Shown: one piece after another, positions 23,754-31,776 of the stretch | How the letters are laid out: each line of letters begins with the position of its first letter | Numbering within the stretch: the stretch's first letter is position 1 | Source of the DNA: Oscillospiraceae bacterium | Lineage (GTDB): Bacteria; Bacillota; Clostridia; Oscillospirales; Ruminococcaceae | DNA: 35,669 nucleotides | NCBI GenBank assembly: GCA_900768995.1 | Contig: CAAGEZ010000072.1 | Span: 1 to 35,669 of the forward strand | Direction: 5' to 3' | Notes under the pieces: model-generated | The model's database searches: none | What the model was told of the DNA's origin: nothing | Seen by the model: only the letters and a program-made list of their open reading frames with translations | Translations under genes and position numbers: made by a program

Positions 23754-24254
23754 TTAGCCTAAAATTTCCTTAACGGACTTGCCTCTAACAGCAGCAACTT
23801 CCTTAGCGCTGCGAAGGCTTGTAAGTCCCTGAAGAGTAGCTCTTACAACGTTGCACGCATTGTTGGAACGAAGGGACTTAGTTCTGATGTCCTTGATACC
23901 TGCAACCTCGATAACTGCACGAACGGGACCGCCTGCGATAACACCGGTACCGGGAGCAGCAGGCTTCATAAGAACACGGCCAGCGCCGAATTCGCCAATG
24001 ACCTCGTGAGGTATTGTTGAGCCTCTGAGTGCGATTTTAGTTAAATTCTTCTTAGCATCCTCGATACCCTTGCGGATAGCGTCGGGAACTTCGCCTGACT
24101 TGCCGATACCGAAGCCAACAGTGCCGTTGCCGTCGCCGACAACAACGAGAGCGGCAAACTTGAAGATACGGCCGCCCTTAACAGTCTTGGAAACTCTGTT
24201 AATAGCAACGACCTTTTCGGTAAGTTCAAGGTTTGTAGCGTCTATCTTAGCCAA
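23754..24254 (-). CDS. rpsE: 30S ribosomal protein S5
   Basis: 166 aa. The dsRNA-binding-like N-terminal domain (LTEKVVAINRVSKTVKGGR) and C-terminal domain (RGSTIPHEVIGEFGAGRVLM) are intact. S5 affects decoding fidelity. It starts with TTG (24254), with AGGAGG about 8 nt upstream; the length and N-terminal homology support this start. Confidence 0.97.
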   Translation of the reverse strand: MAKIDATNLELTEKVVAINRVSKTVKGGRIFKFAALVVVGDGNGTVGFGIGKSGEVPDAIRKGIEDAKKNLTKIALRGSTIPHEVIGEFGAGRVLMKPAAPGTGVIAGGPVRAVIEVAGIKDIRTKSLRSNNACNVVRATLQGLTSLRSAKEVAAVRGKSVKEILG

Positions 24255-24294
24255 AAGTATAACCTCCTTTAAAAGTGTATCCGATCATATAGGA

Positions 24295-24654
24295 TCAGAA
24301 GTTAAGACCGCCCTGTCTTGCGCCGTCAGCGAGCTGAGCAACTCTGCCGTGGTAAAGGTAACCCGCTCTGTCGAAAACAACATCGGTGATGCCCTTTTCC
24401 TTAGCAGCAGCAGCGATAGCCTCTCCTACCTTGAAAGCGCCGTCCTTGTTGCCGCCGTTGCCCTCGAAGCCCTTATCCATAGAAGAAGCGCTTGCGAGTG
24501 TTACACCTGCAACATCGTCGATAAGCTGAGCGTAGATATGCTTAGAGCTGCGGAAAACGTTGAGTCTGGGGCAAGCTGCTGTACCGCTGATCTTATAACG
24601 TACTCTTGCCTGTCTCTTTGCTCTTGCAGCCTTTCTGTTCATCTGCTTAACCAT
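24295..24654 (-). CDS. rplR: 50S ribosomal protein L18
   Basis: 119 aa 5S rRNA-binding protein. RKAARAKRQARVRYKISG, PRLNVFRSSKHIYAQLIDD and the C-terminal YLYHGRVAQLADGARQGGL are diagnostic. Start ATG 24654 has GGAG 10 nt upstream; ATG 24642 is a less likely alternative. The spacer to rplF (24655-24743) is 89 nt and holds no gene. Confidence 0.97.
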   Translation of the reverse strand: MVKQMNRKAARAKRQARVRYKISGTAACPRLNVFRSSKHIYAQLIDDVAGVTLASASSMDKGFEGNGGNKDGAFKVGEAIAAAAKEKGITDVVFDRAGYLYHGRVAQLADGARQGGLNF

Positions 24655-24743
24655 TTAATTTCAACTCCTTTTCAAACTGGAGAATAGTAGTGCTGTACTG
24701 TCCCATTCTCTTTCGTATTGAATGAATAAACCGAAGGAAAGAA

Positions 24744-25289
24744 TTACTTCTTACCCTTACCTGCCTTACCTTCCTTGCGGATGATATGCTCGCCGGTGTA
24801 GCGGATACCCTTGCCCTTATAAGGCTCGGGAGGTCTCTTCTCTCTGATCTCAGCAGCAAACTGACCAACGACCTGCTTGTCAATACCGTTAACAACGATC
24901 TTAGTAGCAGCAGGAACATCAATAGTGATGCCGTCGATCTCAGGAACGATTACCTGATGGGAGAAACCGAGGTTCATAACAAGGTTCTTGCCCTGCTTCT
25001 GAGCTCTGTAACCAATACCCTCGATGTCGAGAGACTTGGAGAAGCCGGTTGTAACGCCTTCAACCATATTGTGAACGAGAGTTCTTGTAAGTCCGTGAAG
25101 GGACTTGTGGAGCTTATCCTCGGAAGGACGCTCAACGATGATCTCATTGCCTTCGAGCTTGATGATCATATCCTTGTGGAAAGTCTTTGTAAGTGTGCCC
25201 TTGGGACCCTTAACAGTAACGGTAGTACCGTCGATCTTCACATCAACGCCTGCGGGAACAGCAATGGGCTTTCTGCCTATTCTTGACAT
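24744..25289 (-). CDS. rplF: 50S ribosomal protein L6
   Basis: 181 aa with two L6 repeats. SRIGRKPIAVPAGVDVKI at the N-terminus and the C-terminal RPPEPYKGKGIRYTGEHI are diagnostic. It sits near the sarcin-ricin loop of 23S rRNA. Confidence 0.98.
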   Translation of the reverse strand: MSRIGRKPIAVPAGVDVKIDGTTVTVKGPKGTLTKTFHKDMIIKLEGNEIIVERPSEDKLHKSLHGLTRTLVHNMVEGVTTGFSKSLDIEGIGYRAQKQGKNLVMNLGFSHQVIVPEIDGITIDVPAATKIVVNGIDKQVVGQFAAEIREKRPPEPYKGKGIRYTGEHIIRKEGKAGKGKK

Positions 25290-25304
25290 AGCTTTAGTTC
25301 CTCC

Positions 25305-25703
25305 TTACCATACGAATGCAAGGACTTCGCCGCCGACATTGAGCTCTCTTGCCTTCTTGTCAGTCATAACTCCCTTGGAAGTAGACACAATGGCAATACC
25401 GAGGCCCTTCATAACCTTGGGCATATCCTCACAGCTGGAGTAAATGCGAAGGCCGGGCTTGGAAACTCTGCGCAGACCGGTGATGACCTGAGATTTATTT
25501 TCGCCGTACTTGAGGGTGATTCTGATAACACCCTGTTTGCCGTCGTCGATTATCTGATAGCTCTTGATATAACCTTCATCAACAAGAATCTGAGCGATAG
25601 CCTTCTTCATATTGGAAGCGGGCACGTCAACGGTAGCGTGCTTAGCAGTGTTGGCGTTACGGATTCTTGTAAGGATATCAGCAATTGAATCGGTAATTTG
25701 CAT
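25305..25703 (-). CDS. rpsH: 30S ribosomal protein S8
   Basis: 132 aa. TDSIADILTRIRNANTAKHA at the start and STSKGVMTDKKARELNVGG at the end. In E. coli S8 represses the spc operon by binding the rplE region of the mRNA; I saw no obvious copy of that site here. Confidence 0.98.
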   Translation of the reverse strand: MQITDSIADILTRIRNANTAKHATVDVPASNMKKAIAQILVDEGYIKSYQIIDDGKQGVIRITLKYGENKSQVITGLRRVSKPGLRIYSSCEDMPKVMKGLGIAIVSTSKGVMTDKKARELNVGGEVLAFVW

Positions 25704-25760
25704 ACCATAACCTCCTTGTTAAAATAAGCGTAATAGCGGGGGGTGAGAGTCAAGCGGAGA

Positions 25761-25946
25761 TTACCAGCTTGCCTTCTTTACGCCGGGGATCTGTCCCTTG
25801 TGAGCAAGCTCTCTGAAGCAGATACGGCAAATGCCGAACTTTCTGAGATAAGCGTGGGGACGTCCGCAGATCTTGCATCTGTTGTAAGCTCTGGTAGAGT
25901 ACTTAGGAGTTCTCTGCTGCTTGATCTTCATTGAAGTTTTAGCCAT
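25761..25946 (-). CDS. rpsN: 30S ribosomal protein S14, type Z
   Basis: 61 aa short form. CKICGRPHAYLRKFGICRIC gives two CxxC pairs, the zinc ribbon of the type Z protein. The longer zinc-free alternative is not in the window. Confidence 0.98.
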   Translation of the reverse strand: MAKTSMKIKQQRTPKYSTRAYNRCKICGRPHAYLRKFGICRICFRELAHKGQIPGVKKASW

Positions 25947-25963
25947 TTAATTAAACCTCCCAA

Positions 25964-26506
25964 TTACTTTGCGAAAGGAGCGCCCATAAGCTCGAGCAGC
26001 TCTTTTGCTTCTTCGTCGGTGTTAGCGGTAGTAATGATGTTGATATCCATACCGCGAACCTTGTCGATCTTGTCATACTCGATCTCAGGGAAAATGAGCT
26101 GCTCCTTGATACCTGTGGAGTAGTTTCCTCTTCCGTCGAAAGAGTTGCCGTTGATTCCACGGAAGTCACGAACTCTGGGGAATGCAACGTTGAAAAGTCT
26201 GTCGAGGAACTCGTACATCTTCTCGCCTCTGAGAGTAACCTTAACGCCGATAGGCATGCCCTCACGGATCTTGAAGTTTGCAACCGACTTCTTAGCACGG
26301 CAAACAACAGGCTTCTGACCTGTGATGAGTGCGAGATCGTTCATGATAGCATCGATTACCTTGGAGTTATCCTTAGCCTCGCCTGCGCCAACATTGATAA
26401 CGACCTTGTCGATCTTGGGGATCTGCATAACGCTCTTGTAGCTGAACTTCTTCATAAGTGAGGGAGCTACTGTGCTGACATATAATTCCTTAAGATTTGC
26501 TGCCAT
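25964..26506 (-). CDS. rplE: 50S ribosomal protein L5
   Basis: 180 aa. PKIDKVVINVGAGEAKDN, the TGQKPVVCRAKKSVANFKIR block and NFPEIEYD-like IFPEIEYDKID are typical. It binds 5S rRNA in the central protuberance and touches S13. Confidence 0.98.
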   Translation of the reverse strand: MAANLKELYVSTVAPSLMKKFSYKSVMQIPKIDKVVINVGAGEAKDNSKVIDAIMNDLALITGQKPVVCRAKKSVANFKIREGMPIGVKVTLRGEKMYEFLDRLFNVAFPRVRDFRGINGNSFDGRGNYSTGIKEQLIFPEIEYDKIDKVRGMDINIITTANTDEEAKELLELMGAPFAK

Positions 26507-26524
26507 TGTAGGTAACTCCTTTCA

Positions 26525-26851
26525 TTAATATGCTTTGCCGCAGTCTGCGTGCTTGCAGACTCTGGACTTTGTGCCGTCAGCCTCGATCTTGTGGCCAAGT
26601 CTTGTGGGCTTGCCGCAGTGAGGGCAAACAGCCATAACCTTAGAAGCGTAGAGGGGAGCTTCGCACTTTACGATGCCGCCCTGCTGACCCATCTGACGGG
26701 GCTTAACGTGCTTTGTAACAATGTTAAGGCCTTCAACGATGACCTTCTGCTCCTTGGGAGAAACCTCAAGGACCTTACCCTTCTTACCCTTGTCCTTACC
26801 GGAAAGGATAACAACAGTGTCGCCTGTTTTAACGTGTAACTTCTTATTCAT
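26525..26851 (-). CDS. rplX: 50S ribosomal protein L24
   Basis: 108 aa. KOW motif in VKTGDTVVILSGKDKGKKGK. The C-terminus has CPHC and CKHADC, a zinc-ribbon-like extension seen in Clostridia. Early assembly protein at the exit-tunnel rim. Confidence 0.98.
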   Translation of the reverse strand: MNKKLHVKTGDTVVILSGKDKGKKGKVLEVSPKEQKVIVEGLNIVTKHVKPRQMGQQGGIVKCEAPLYASKVMAVCPHCGKPTRLGHKIEADGTKSRVCKHADCGKAY

Positions 26852-26866
26852 CTTGCGGCACCTCCA

Positions 26867-27235
26867 TTAAAGAACCTCGGGAGCGAGAGACAGGATCTTC
26901 ATATAGTCCTTGTCACGGAGCTCTCTTGCAACAGGTCCAAAAATACGGGTTCCTCTGGGGTTCTTGTCCTCCTTGATGATAACTGCCGCGTTCTCATCGA
27001 AACGAATGTAGGTACCATCTTCTCTGCGGAGACCCTTAGCGGAACGAACGATAACTGCCTTTACAACGTCGCCTTTCTTAACAACGCCGCCTGGTGTTGC
27101 TTTTTTAACGGAAGCAACAACAACATCGCCGATATTAGCATATCTTCTGCGTGTACCACCGAGAACTCTTATGCACATAAGCTCCTTGGCACCTGTGTTA
27201 TCAGCGACCTTTAAATAAGTCTGCATCTGTATCAC
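26867..27235 (-). CDS. rplN: 50S ribosomal protein L14
   Basis: 122 aa. MIQMQTYLKVADNTGAKELM and the IRVLGGTRRRYANIGD block are family signatures. The start is GTG 27235, with GGAG about 10 nt upstream; the conserved Met-Ile-Gln begins there. Unlike most genomes it does not follow rpsQ directly: a 244-nt gap with its own promoter and leader precedes it. Confidence 0.98.
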   Translation of the reverse strand: MIQMQTYLKVADNTGAKELMCIRVLGGTRRRYANIGDVVVASVKKATPGGVVKKGDVVKAVIVRSAKGLRREDGTYIRFDENAAVIIKEDKNPRGTRIFGPVARELRDKDYMKILSLAPEVL

Positions 27236-27383
27236 AGCGCATTAACTCCTTCCTTAACAGCGAAATACGGCATTAGGCAGGATAAACCTGCCTGATACCG
27301 GAAATCACAATTGAATTGATATTATTATTTCAACGCTGCCGTGTGTATCGCAAATCGAGTCATCTGCCTAAACATCGGCAACA
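27236..27383 (-). promoter_or_regulatory. Structured 5' leader of rplN (spc-operon leader)
   Basis: About 148 nt between the inferred transcription start and GTG 27235. A 13-position stem with one C-A mismatch (27269-27281 with 27287-27299, loop of 5, closable by 27268/27300) stands about 15 nt upstream of the ribosome binding site. An early TTAGGCAG (complement of CTGCCTAA at 27364-27371) can pair with the 3' arm of that hairpin (27273-27280), giving two exclusive structures. I do not recognise it as a known ribosomal leader class. Confidence 0.5.
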
Positions 27384-27389
27384 TCAAAT

Positions 27390-27418
27390 ATTATACCACG
27401 CCGAAAATCATTTGTCAA
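27390..27418 (-). promoter_or_regulatory. Consensus promoter inside the ribosomal cluster, upstream of rplN
   Basis: On the - strand, perfect TTGACA (27418-27413), a 17-nt spacer and perfect TATAAT (27395-27390). It splits the cluster into an S10 unit ending at rpsQ and a spc-alpha unit starting at rplN. Confidence 0.88.
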
Positions 27419-27479
27419 TACCTTTTTAGAATATTTCCAAAAAAATTCCGTTCGGATAAAAGCTTACCTCAAAGCTAAA

Positions 27480-27737
27480 TTACTTAGCCTTTTCGATAAC
27501 CTCAACAAGTCTCCATCTCTTGTCCTTGGAAAGAGGACGAGTTTCCATGATCTCAACTCTGTCGCCGATGTTGCAGATGTTCTGCTCATCGTGAGCCTTG
27601 AGCTTGATGGTTCTCTTGATGATCTTCTTGTAAAGGGGGTGCTTTACATTATCCTGAATTGCAACAACGATTGTCTTATCCATCTTATTGGAAACAACCT
27701 TGCCGACTCTTGTTTTTCTAAGATTTCTTTCAGCCAT
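27480..27737 (-). CDS. rpsQ: 30S ribosomal protein S17
   Basis: 85 aa OB-fold protein. KVVSNKMDKTIVVAIQDN and the PLSKDKRWRLVEVIEKAK end are typical. The sequence just after the stop (27420-27479) has a weak stem and a T7 run on the - strand, possibly a partial terminator before the rplN promoter. Confidence 0.98.
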   Translation of the reverse strand: MAERNLRKTRVGKVVSNKMDKTIVVAIQDNVKHPLYKKIIKRTIKLKAHDEQNICNIGDRVEIMETRPLSKDKRWRLVEVIEKAK

Positions 27738-27751
27738 TAGAATGTCCTCCC

Positions 27752-27943
27752 TTACTTAGCAGACTGCTCACGCAGAACAGTCTTGATGCGGGCAATGTCC
27801 TTCTTGACAGCCTTTAAACGTGCAGGATTATCAAGCTGATTAACAGTGTGCTGGAAACGAAGAGCGAAAAGCTCCTTCTTGAGATCAACGAGCTTGTTCT
27901 CCAGCTCCTGAGCAGTCATATCTCTGATTTCTGAAGCCTTCAT
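27752..27943 (-). CDS. rpmC: 50S ribosomal protein L29
   Basis: 63 aa two-helix protein. MTAQELENKLVDLKKELFAL and the RFQHTVNQLDNPARLKAVKK block are diagnostic. Its ATG shares the A of the rplP stop (TAATG), so translation is coupled. Confidence 0.98.
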   Translation of the reverse strand: MKASEIRDMTAQELENKLVDLKKELFALRFQHTVNQLDNPARLKAVKKDIARIKTVLREQSAK

Positions 27944-28365
27944 TATTCGCTCGCCTCCTCTTCCTTAGCTACAAACTTGCACTTGATAGGGAGCTTGTGC
28001 ATAGCGAGACGCATAGCCTCTCTTGCAGTCTCCTCAGGAACGCCGGCGATCTCGAAAAGAACTCTGCCGGGCTTTACAACAGCAACCCAGTATTCGGGAG
28101 AACCTTTACCGGAACCCATTCGGGTTTCAGCGGGCTTCTCAGTGATGGGCTTGTCGGGGAAAATCTTGATCCAAACCTGACCGCCACGCTTGATGTAACG
28201 TGTCATAGCGATACGGGCAGCCTCGATCTGATTAGATGTGATCCAAGCGGGCTCAAGAGCCTGAAGACCGTACTCACCGTTGGAGACCTTGTTGCCTCTG
28301 AGTGCCTTACCGGTCATTCTGCCTCTCTGAACTCTTCTGTACTTAACTCTCTTTGGAAGCAGCAT
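27943..28365 (-). CDS. rplP: 50S ribosomal protein L16
   Basis: 140 aa. PKRVKYRRVQRGRMTGKA, WITSNQIEAARIAMTRYI and RMGSGKGSPEYWVAVVKPG are typical. It shapes the A-site tRNA and peptidyl-transferase surroundings. It overlaps rpsC and rpmC by one base each (TAATG). Confidence 0.98.
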   Translation of the reverse strand: MLLPKRVKYRRVQRGRMTGKALRGNKVSNGEYGLQALEPAWITSNQIEAARIAMTRYIKRGGQVWIKIFPDKPITEKPAETRMGSGKGSPEYWVAVVKPGRVLFEIAGVPEETAREAMRLAMHKLPIKCKFVAKEEEASE

Positions 28366-29126
28366 TATGCATTACCTCCTTCGTTCTTGTTAGTGCGGGG
28401 TCTGTAACCGCCCTCACGTCTCTTGCCGTCATTATTGCGGCGCTTTCTCTCAGGCTTTTCAGCAGGAGCCTTGTTTACTCTTGCAGCAGAAGCCTCGCCC
28501 TTAAGAACTTCACCCTTGTAGATCCAAACCTTGATGCCGAGACGGCCGTAGGTTGTGTGAGCCTCAGCGAAGCCATAGTCGATGTCAGCACGGATAGTCT
28601 GAAGGGGAATAGTACCCTCGTGGTAGGTCTCGGATCTTGCGATCTCGGCACCTGCAAGACGACCGCCGCATCTAACCTTGATACCCTTAGCGCCGAGCTT
28701 CATAGCACGACCGATAGCCTGCTTCATAGCTCTTCTGTAGGATACACGGTTTTCAAGCTGAGCAGCAATGTTCTCAGCAACGAGAGTAGCGTCGAGATCA
28801 GGCTGCTTAACCTCAACAATGTTGATGTAAACAGACTTGCCCATCATCTTCTCAACAGAGAGACGGAGCTTCTCGATATTTTCACCGCCTCGACCGATAA
28901 CAATACCGGGCTTAGCGCAGTAAACGTGGATTCTAACCTTGCCGGCGAATCTTTCAATTTCAACCTTGGGAACGCCTGCGTCTTTAAGGCTGTTCTTTAT
29001 AAAATTACGAACGTTGTAGTCCTCAACAAGAGTGTCGCCGAAAGCGGCCTTGTTTGCAAACCAACGGGAATCCCAGTCCTTGATAACGCCGACACGAAGG
29101 CCGTGGGGATTAACTTTCTGTCCCAT
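28365..29126 (-). CDS. rpsC: 30S ribosomal protein S3
   Basis: 253 aa. The N-terminal KH domain includes PGIVIGRGGENIEKLR; the C-terminal domain has RYGRLGIKVWIYKG-like TYGRLGIKVWIYKGEVL. The last ~40 residues are a basic Lys/Arg/Asn/Gly-rich tail longer than the conserved core. S3 lines the mRNA entry channel. Confidence 0.98.
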   Translation of the reverse strand: MGQKVNPHGLRVGVIKDWDSRWFANKAAFGDTLVEDYNVRNFIKNSLKDAGVPKVEIERFAGKVRIHVYCAKPGIVIGRGGENIEKLRLSVEKMMGKSVYINIVEVKQPDLDATLVAENIAAQLENRVSYRRAMKQAIGRAMKLGAKGIKVRCGGRLAGAEIARSETYHEGTIPLQTIRADIDYGFAEAHTTYGRLGIKVWIYKGEVLKGEASAARVNKAPAEKPERKRRNNDGKRREGGYRPRTNKNEGGNA

Positions 29127-29146
29127 AATTTACCTCCTCTTTCGAC

Positions 29147-29482
29147 TTATTCTTTTTCAGCTACAACGAGAGTAACGTTGGAAGTTCTCTTGTTGATGCG
29201 GAAAGCTCTGCCCTGTGCACGAGGCATAATGCGCTTCATAATAGGTCCGGGGCAAACGAAGCACTCGGAAACGATAAGGTTCTCCTTATTGAGACCGTAG
29301 TTGTTCTCAGCGTTTGCGATCGCAGACTTCAGAAGCTTCTCCAGGTATTCACAGGCAGACTTGGGTGTGTACTTTAAAATCGCCATAGCGGTCTCAACGT
29401 CCTTACCTCTGATAAGGTCGAGAACGATCTGAACCTTTCTGGGTGCGATACGAGCATTTGTAAGATGTGCTCTTGCTTCCAT
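29147..29482 (-). CDS. rplV: 50S ribosomal protein L22
   Basis: 111 aa. ARIAPRKVQIVLDLIRGKDV and the PRAQGRAFRINKRTSNVTLV hairpin that reaches into the exit tunnel are intact, so no macrolide-resistance-type loop deletion is visible. Confidence 0.98.
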   Translation of the reverse strand: MEARAHLTNARIAPRKVQIVLDLIRGKDVETAMAILKYTPKSACEYLEKLLKSAIANAENNYGLNKENLIVSECFVCPGPIMKRIMPRAQGRAFRINKRTSNVTLVVAEKE

Positions 29483-29503
29483 TAAAATCTTCTCCTCTCT
29501 GCC

Positions 29504-29785
29504 TTACTTGCCGTTGTTGGATGTCTTGGAGCCTGCGTGGCCCTTGAATGTTCTTGTAGGTGCGAACTCACCGAGCTTGTGACCTACCATATCCTCAGTA
29601 ACATAAACGGGAACGTGCTTTCTGCCGTCGTGAACAGCGAAAGTGTGTCCTACGAAATCAGGGAAAATTGTTGAGGATCTGCTCCAGGTCTTGAGGACCT
29701 TCTTTTCGCCTGCCTCGTTCATAGCAATAACTCTCTTTAAAAGGACTTCCTGAACGTAAGGTCCCTTCTTGATACTTCTGCTCAT
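29504..29785 (-). CDS. rpsS: 30S ribosomal protein S19
   Basis: 93 aa. SRSIKKGPYVQEVLLKRV and VGHTFAVHDGRKHVPVYVTE are diagnostic. It is followed upstream by an unusual 136-nt spacer to rplB holding a perfect hairpin. Confidence 0.98.
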   Translation of the reverse strand: MSRSIKKGPYVQEVLLKRVIAMNEAGEKKVLKTWSRSSTIFPDFVGHTFAVHDGRKHVPVYVTEDMVGHKLGEFAPTRTFKGHAGSKTSNNGK

Positions 29786-29824
29786 TGGTTTTCCTCCCCT
29801 CTCAGATGTTTAGAGGCAAGATAG

Positions 29825-29855
29825 TGTTGATTTTGTCACGAGGACAAAATCAACA
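29825..29855 (-). promoter_or_regulatory. Perfect 13-bp hairpin in the rplB-rpsS spacer
   Basis: 29825-29837 and 29843-29855 are exact reverse complements around a 5-nt loop. No T-run follows on the - strand, so it is not a typical intrinsic terminator. It may be an mRNA processing or stabilising element. Elsewhere in the 29786-29921 spacer nothing gene-like is seen. Confidence 0.65.
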
Positions 29856-29921
29856 ATTCTCCTCTTTACGAATCCTATGAGTATAATAAAATATTTTGAA
29901 GTGCAATGGAATGGTTCCGAA

Positions 29922-30755
29922 TTACTTACCGTTTCTTCTCTTAACGATAAACTTGTCGGAACGGTTGTGGTTAGCTCTGGTCTTGTAGCCGAGAGCGGGC
30001 TTGCCCCAAGGAGTAACAGGTCCGGGACGACCAACAGGGGACTTACCTTCACCACCACCGTGGGGGTGGTCGCAGGGGTTCATTACAGAACCTCTTACAG
30101 TAGGTCTGATGCCCTTGTGACGGGTGCGTCCAGCCTTACCGAGGTTAACATTTTCGTGATCGATGTTGCCTACCTGACCGATAGTAGCCATGCAGCCAAC
30201 TGCGATCTTTCTCATCTCACCGGAAGGAAGTCTTACGAGAGCGTAATCCTCTTCCTTACCCATAAGCTGAGCCATGTTGCCGGCAGATCTAACGAGCTGA
30301 GCGCCCTTGCCGGGATAAAGCTCAAGGTTGTGGATGAAGGTACCAACAGGGATATCACCGAGCTTAAGAGCATTACCGGGCTTGATATCAGCGTCAGAAC
30401 CGGCTCTGATAACGTCGCCTACCTTAAGACCGTAGGGAGCGATGATATATCTCTTCTCGCCGTCCTCGTACTGAACGAGAGCGATGAATGCGCTTCTGTT
30501 GGGATCGTACTCAAGAGTCATAACAGTAGCGTTCATACCCTGCTTGTCTCTCTTGAAATCGATAATTCTGTATTTTTTTCTGTTTCCGCCGCCTCTGTGA
30601 CGAACAGTGATACGACCGTAGCTGTTTCTTCCTGCCTTCTTATCGAGAGGAGCAAGGAGGCTCTTTTCGGGAGCTACCTTGGAAAGCTCGCTGTAGTCGG
30701 TAACAGTCATCTGACGTCTTGAAGGGGACGTAGGCTTATATGACTTGATAGCCAT
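29922..30755 (-). CDS. rplB: 50S ribosomal protein L2
   Basis: 277 aa. IKSYKPTSPSRRQMTVTDYS at the N-terminus and the catalytic-centre loop NPCDHPHGGGEGKSPVGRPG near the C-terminus. The spacer to rplW (30756-30844) holds two small hairpins but no gene. Confidence 0.98.
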   Translation of the reverse strand: MAIKSYKPTSPSRRQMTVTDYSELSKVAPEKSLLAPLDKKAGRNSYGRITVRHRGGGNRKKYRIIDFKRDKQGMNATVMTLEYDPNRSAFIALVQYEDGEKRYIIAPYGLKVGDVIRAGSDADIKPGNALKLGDIPVGTFIHNLELYPGKGAQLVRSAGNMAQLMGKEEDYALVRLPSGEMRKIAVGCMATIGQVGNIDHENVNLGKAGRTRHKGIRPTVRGSVMNPCDHPHGGGEGKSPVGRPGPVTPWGKPALGYKTRANHNRSDKFIVKRRNGK

Positions 30756-30844
30756 TGTGATTTCAACTCCTTAAAGTGGTTTTGCGAAGGGAAATACCCT
30801 CCATACATTCCGTTTCGGGAAAACGGTTATCCGAATCTCTCGGA

Positions 30845-31135
30845 TTACATCATACCATCGAAGAATTCGATAGTCTTGGAGCCCTCAGCGAGAGTAACGA
30901 TAGCCTTTTTCCAAGAAGGAGTAACGCCTCTATTGAGACCAACTCTCTTAGCTCTGCCTCTCACGTTCATAGTGTTAACGCTTGCGACCTGAACGCCGAA
31001 AAGCTCTTCAACAGCCTTAGCGATCTCGATCTTGTTAGCGTTCTTGGCAACCTTAAAAGTGTACTTGTTTTCCTGCAGACCGCCCATACTCTTTTCAGTG
31101 ATGATGGGCTTGATGATGATGTCCTGTGCAGTCAT
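30845..31135 (-). CDS. rplW: 50S ribosomal protein L23
   Basis: 96 aa. DIIIKPIITEKSMGGLQENK and KAVEELFGVQVASVNTMNVR are typical. L23 is the docking site for trigger factor and SRP at the exit tunnel. ATG overlaps the rplD stop by one base (TAATG). Confidence 0.98.
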   Translation of the reverse strand: MTAQDIIIKPIITEKSMGGLQENKYTFKVAKNANKIEIAKAVEELFGVQVASVNTMNVRGRAKRVGLNRGVTPSWKKAIVTLAEGSKTIEFFDGMM

Positions 31136-31758
31136 TATGCATACACCTCCTCAATCTTTGCAACTGCGTCCTTAACAACAACGAACTTGTCGTAGTTGAG
31201 GATATCGTAAACGTTGATCGTGTTTACGAGAGCAGTCTTAACGCCGGGGATATTGGCAGCACTCTTGATGACCTTGGCATCAACCTCGGGCATAACGATA
31301 AGAGTCTTGCCCTGAGCGCCAACAGCGCCGAGCATCTTGACCATATCCTTGGTCTTGTAATCATTCATAGTGATATTGTCGAGAACGATCATATCACCGG
31401 AGAGAACCTTAGAAGAAAGAGCAGACTTCATAGCAAGTCTCTTGAGCTTCTTGTTTACAGTGAAACGATAGGTTCTGGGCTTGGGGCCGAGTGCAATACC
31501 GCCGTGTGTCCACTGGGGAGCTCTTGTGGAGCCCTGTCTTGCGTGGCCTGTACCCTTCTGTCTCCAGGGCTTTCTTCCGCCGCCGCTTACCTCAGTACGG
31601 GTAAGAGTGGACTGTGTGCCCTGTCTCTGGTTTGCAAGGTAGTTTACAACCATTGTGTGCATAGCAGGAACATTGGGAGTAATACCGAAAATTGCATCTG
31701 ACAGCTCAATGGTGGAAACCTCTTTACCTGTCATATCCATAACTTTAATATTAGGCAT
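31135..31758 (-). CDS. rplD: 50S ribosomal protein L4
   Basis: 207 aa. The exit-tunnel loop appears as GGGRKPWRQKGTGHARQG. In E. coli L4 also represses the S10 operon through its leader; whether that holds for the rpsJ leader here is inference. Confidence 0.98.
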   Translation of the reverse strand: MPNIKVMDMTGKEVSTIELSDAIFGITPNVPAMHTMVVNYLANQRQGTQSTLTRTEVSGGGRKPWRQKGTGHARQGSTRAPQWTHGGIALGPKPRTYRFTVNKKLKRLAMKSALSSKVLSGDMIVLDNITMNDYKTKDMVKMLGAVGAQGKTLIVMPEVDAKVIKSAANIPGVKTALVNTINVYDILNYDKFVVVKDAVAKIEEVYA

Positions 31759-31776
31759 TATCGCTTCCTCCTTCCA

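Noticed and set aside
27236..27479. Possible missed small gene between rpsQ and rplN
   Set aside because: No frame with a ribosome binding site of useful length; promoter plus structured leader explain the gap better.
28353..29300. Long + strand frames opposite rpsC, rplB (29877-30722) and rplD/rplC
   Set aside because: All lie fully over ribosomal genes on the other strand and have Ser/Leu/Val-rich, non-family translations.
29860..29915. Internal promoter before rpsS (TTGCAC and TATACT on the - strand)
   Set aside because: The spacer is only 15 nt and the region is AT-rich; too weak to list.
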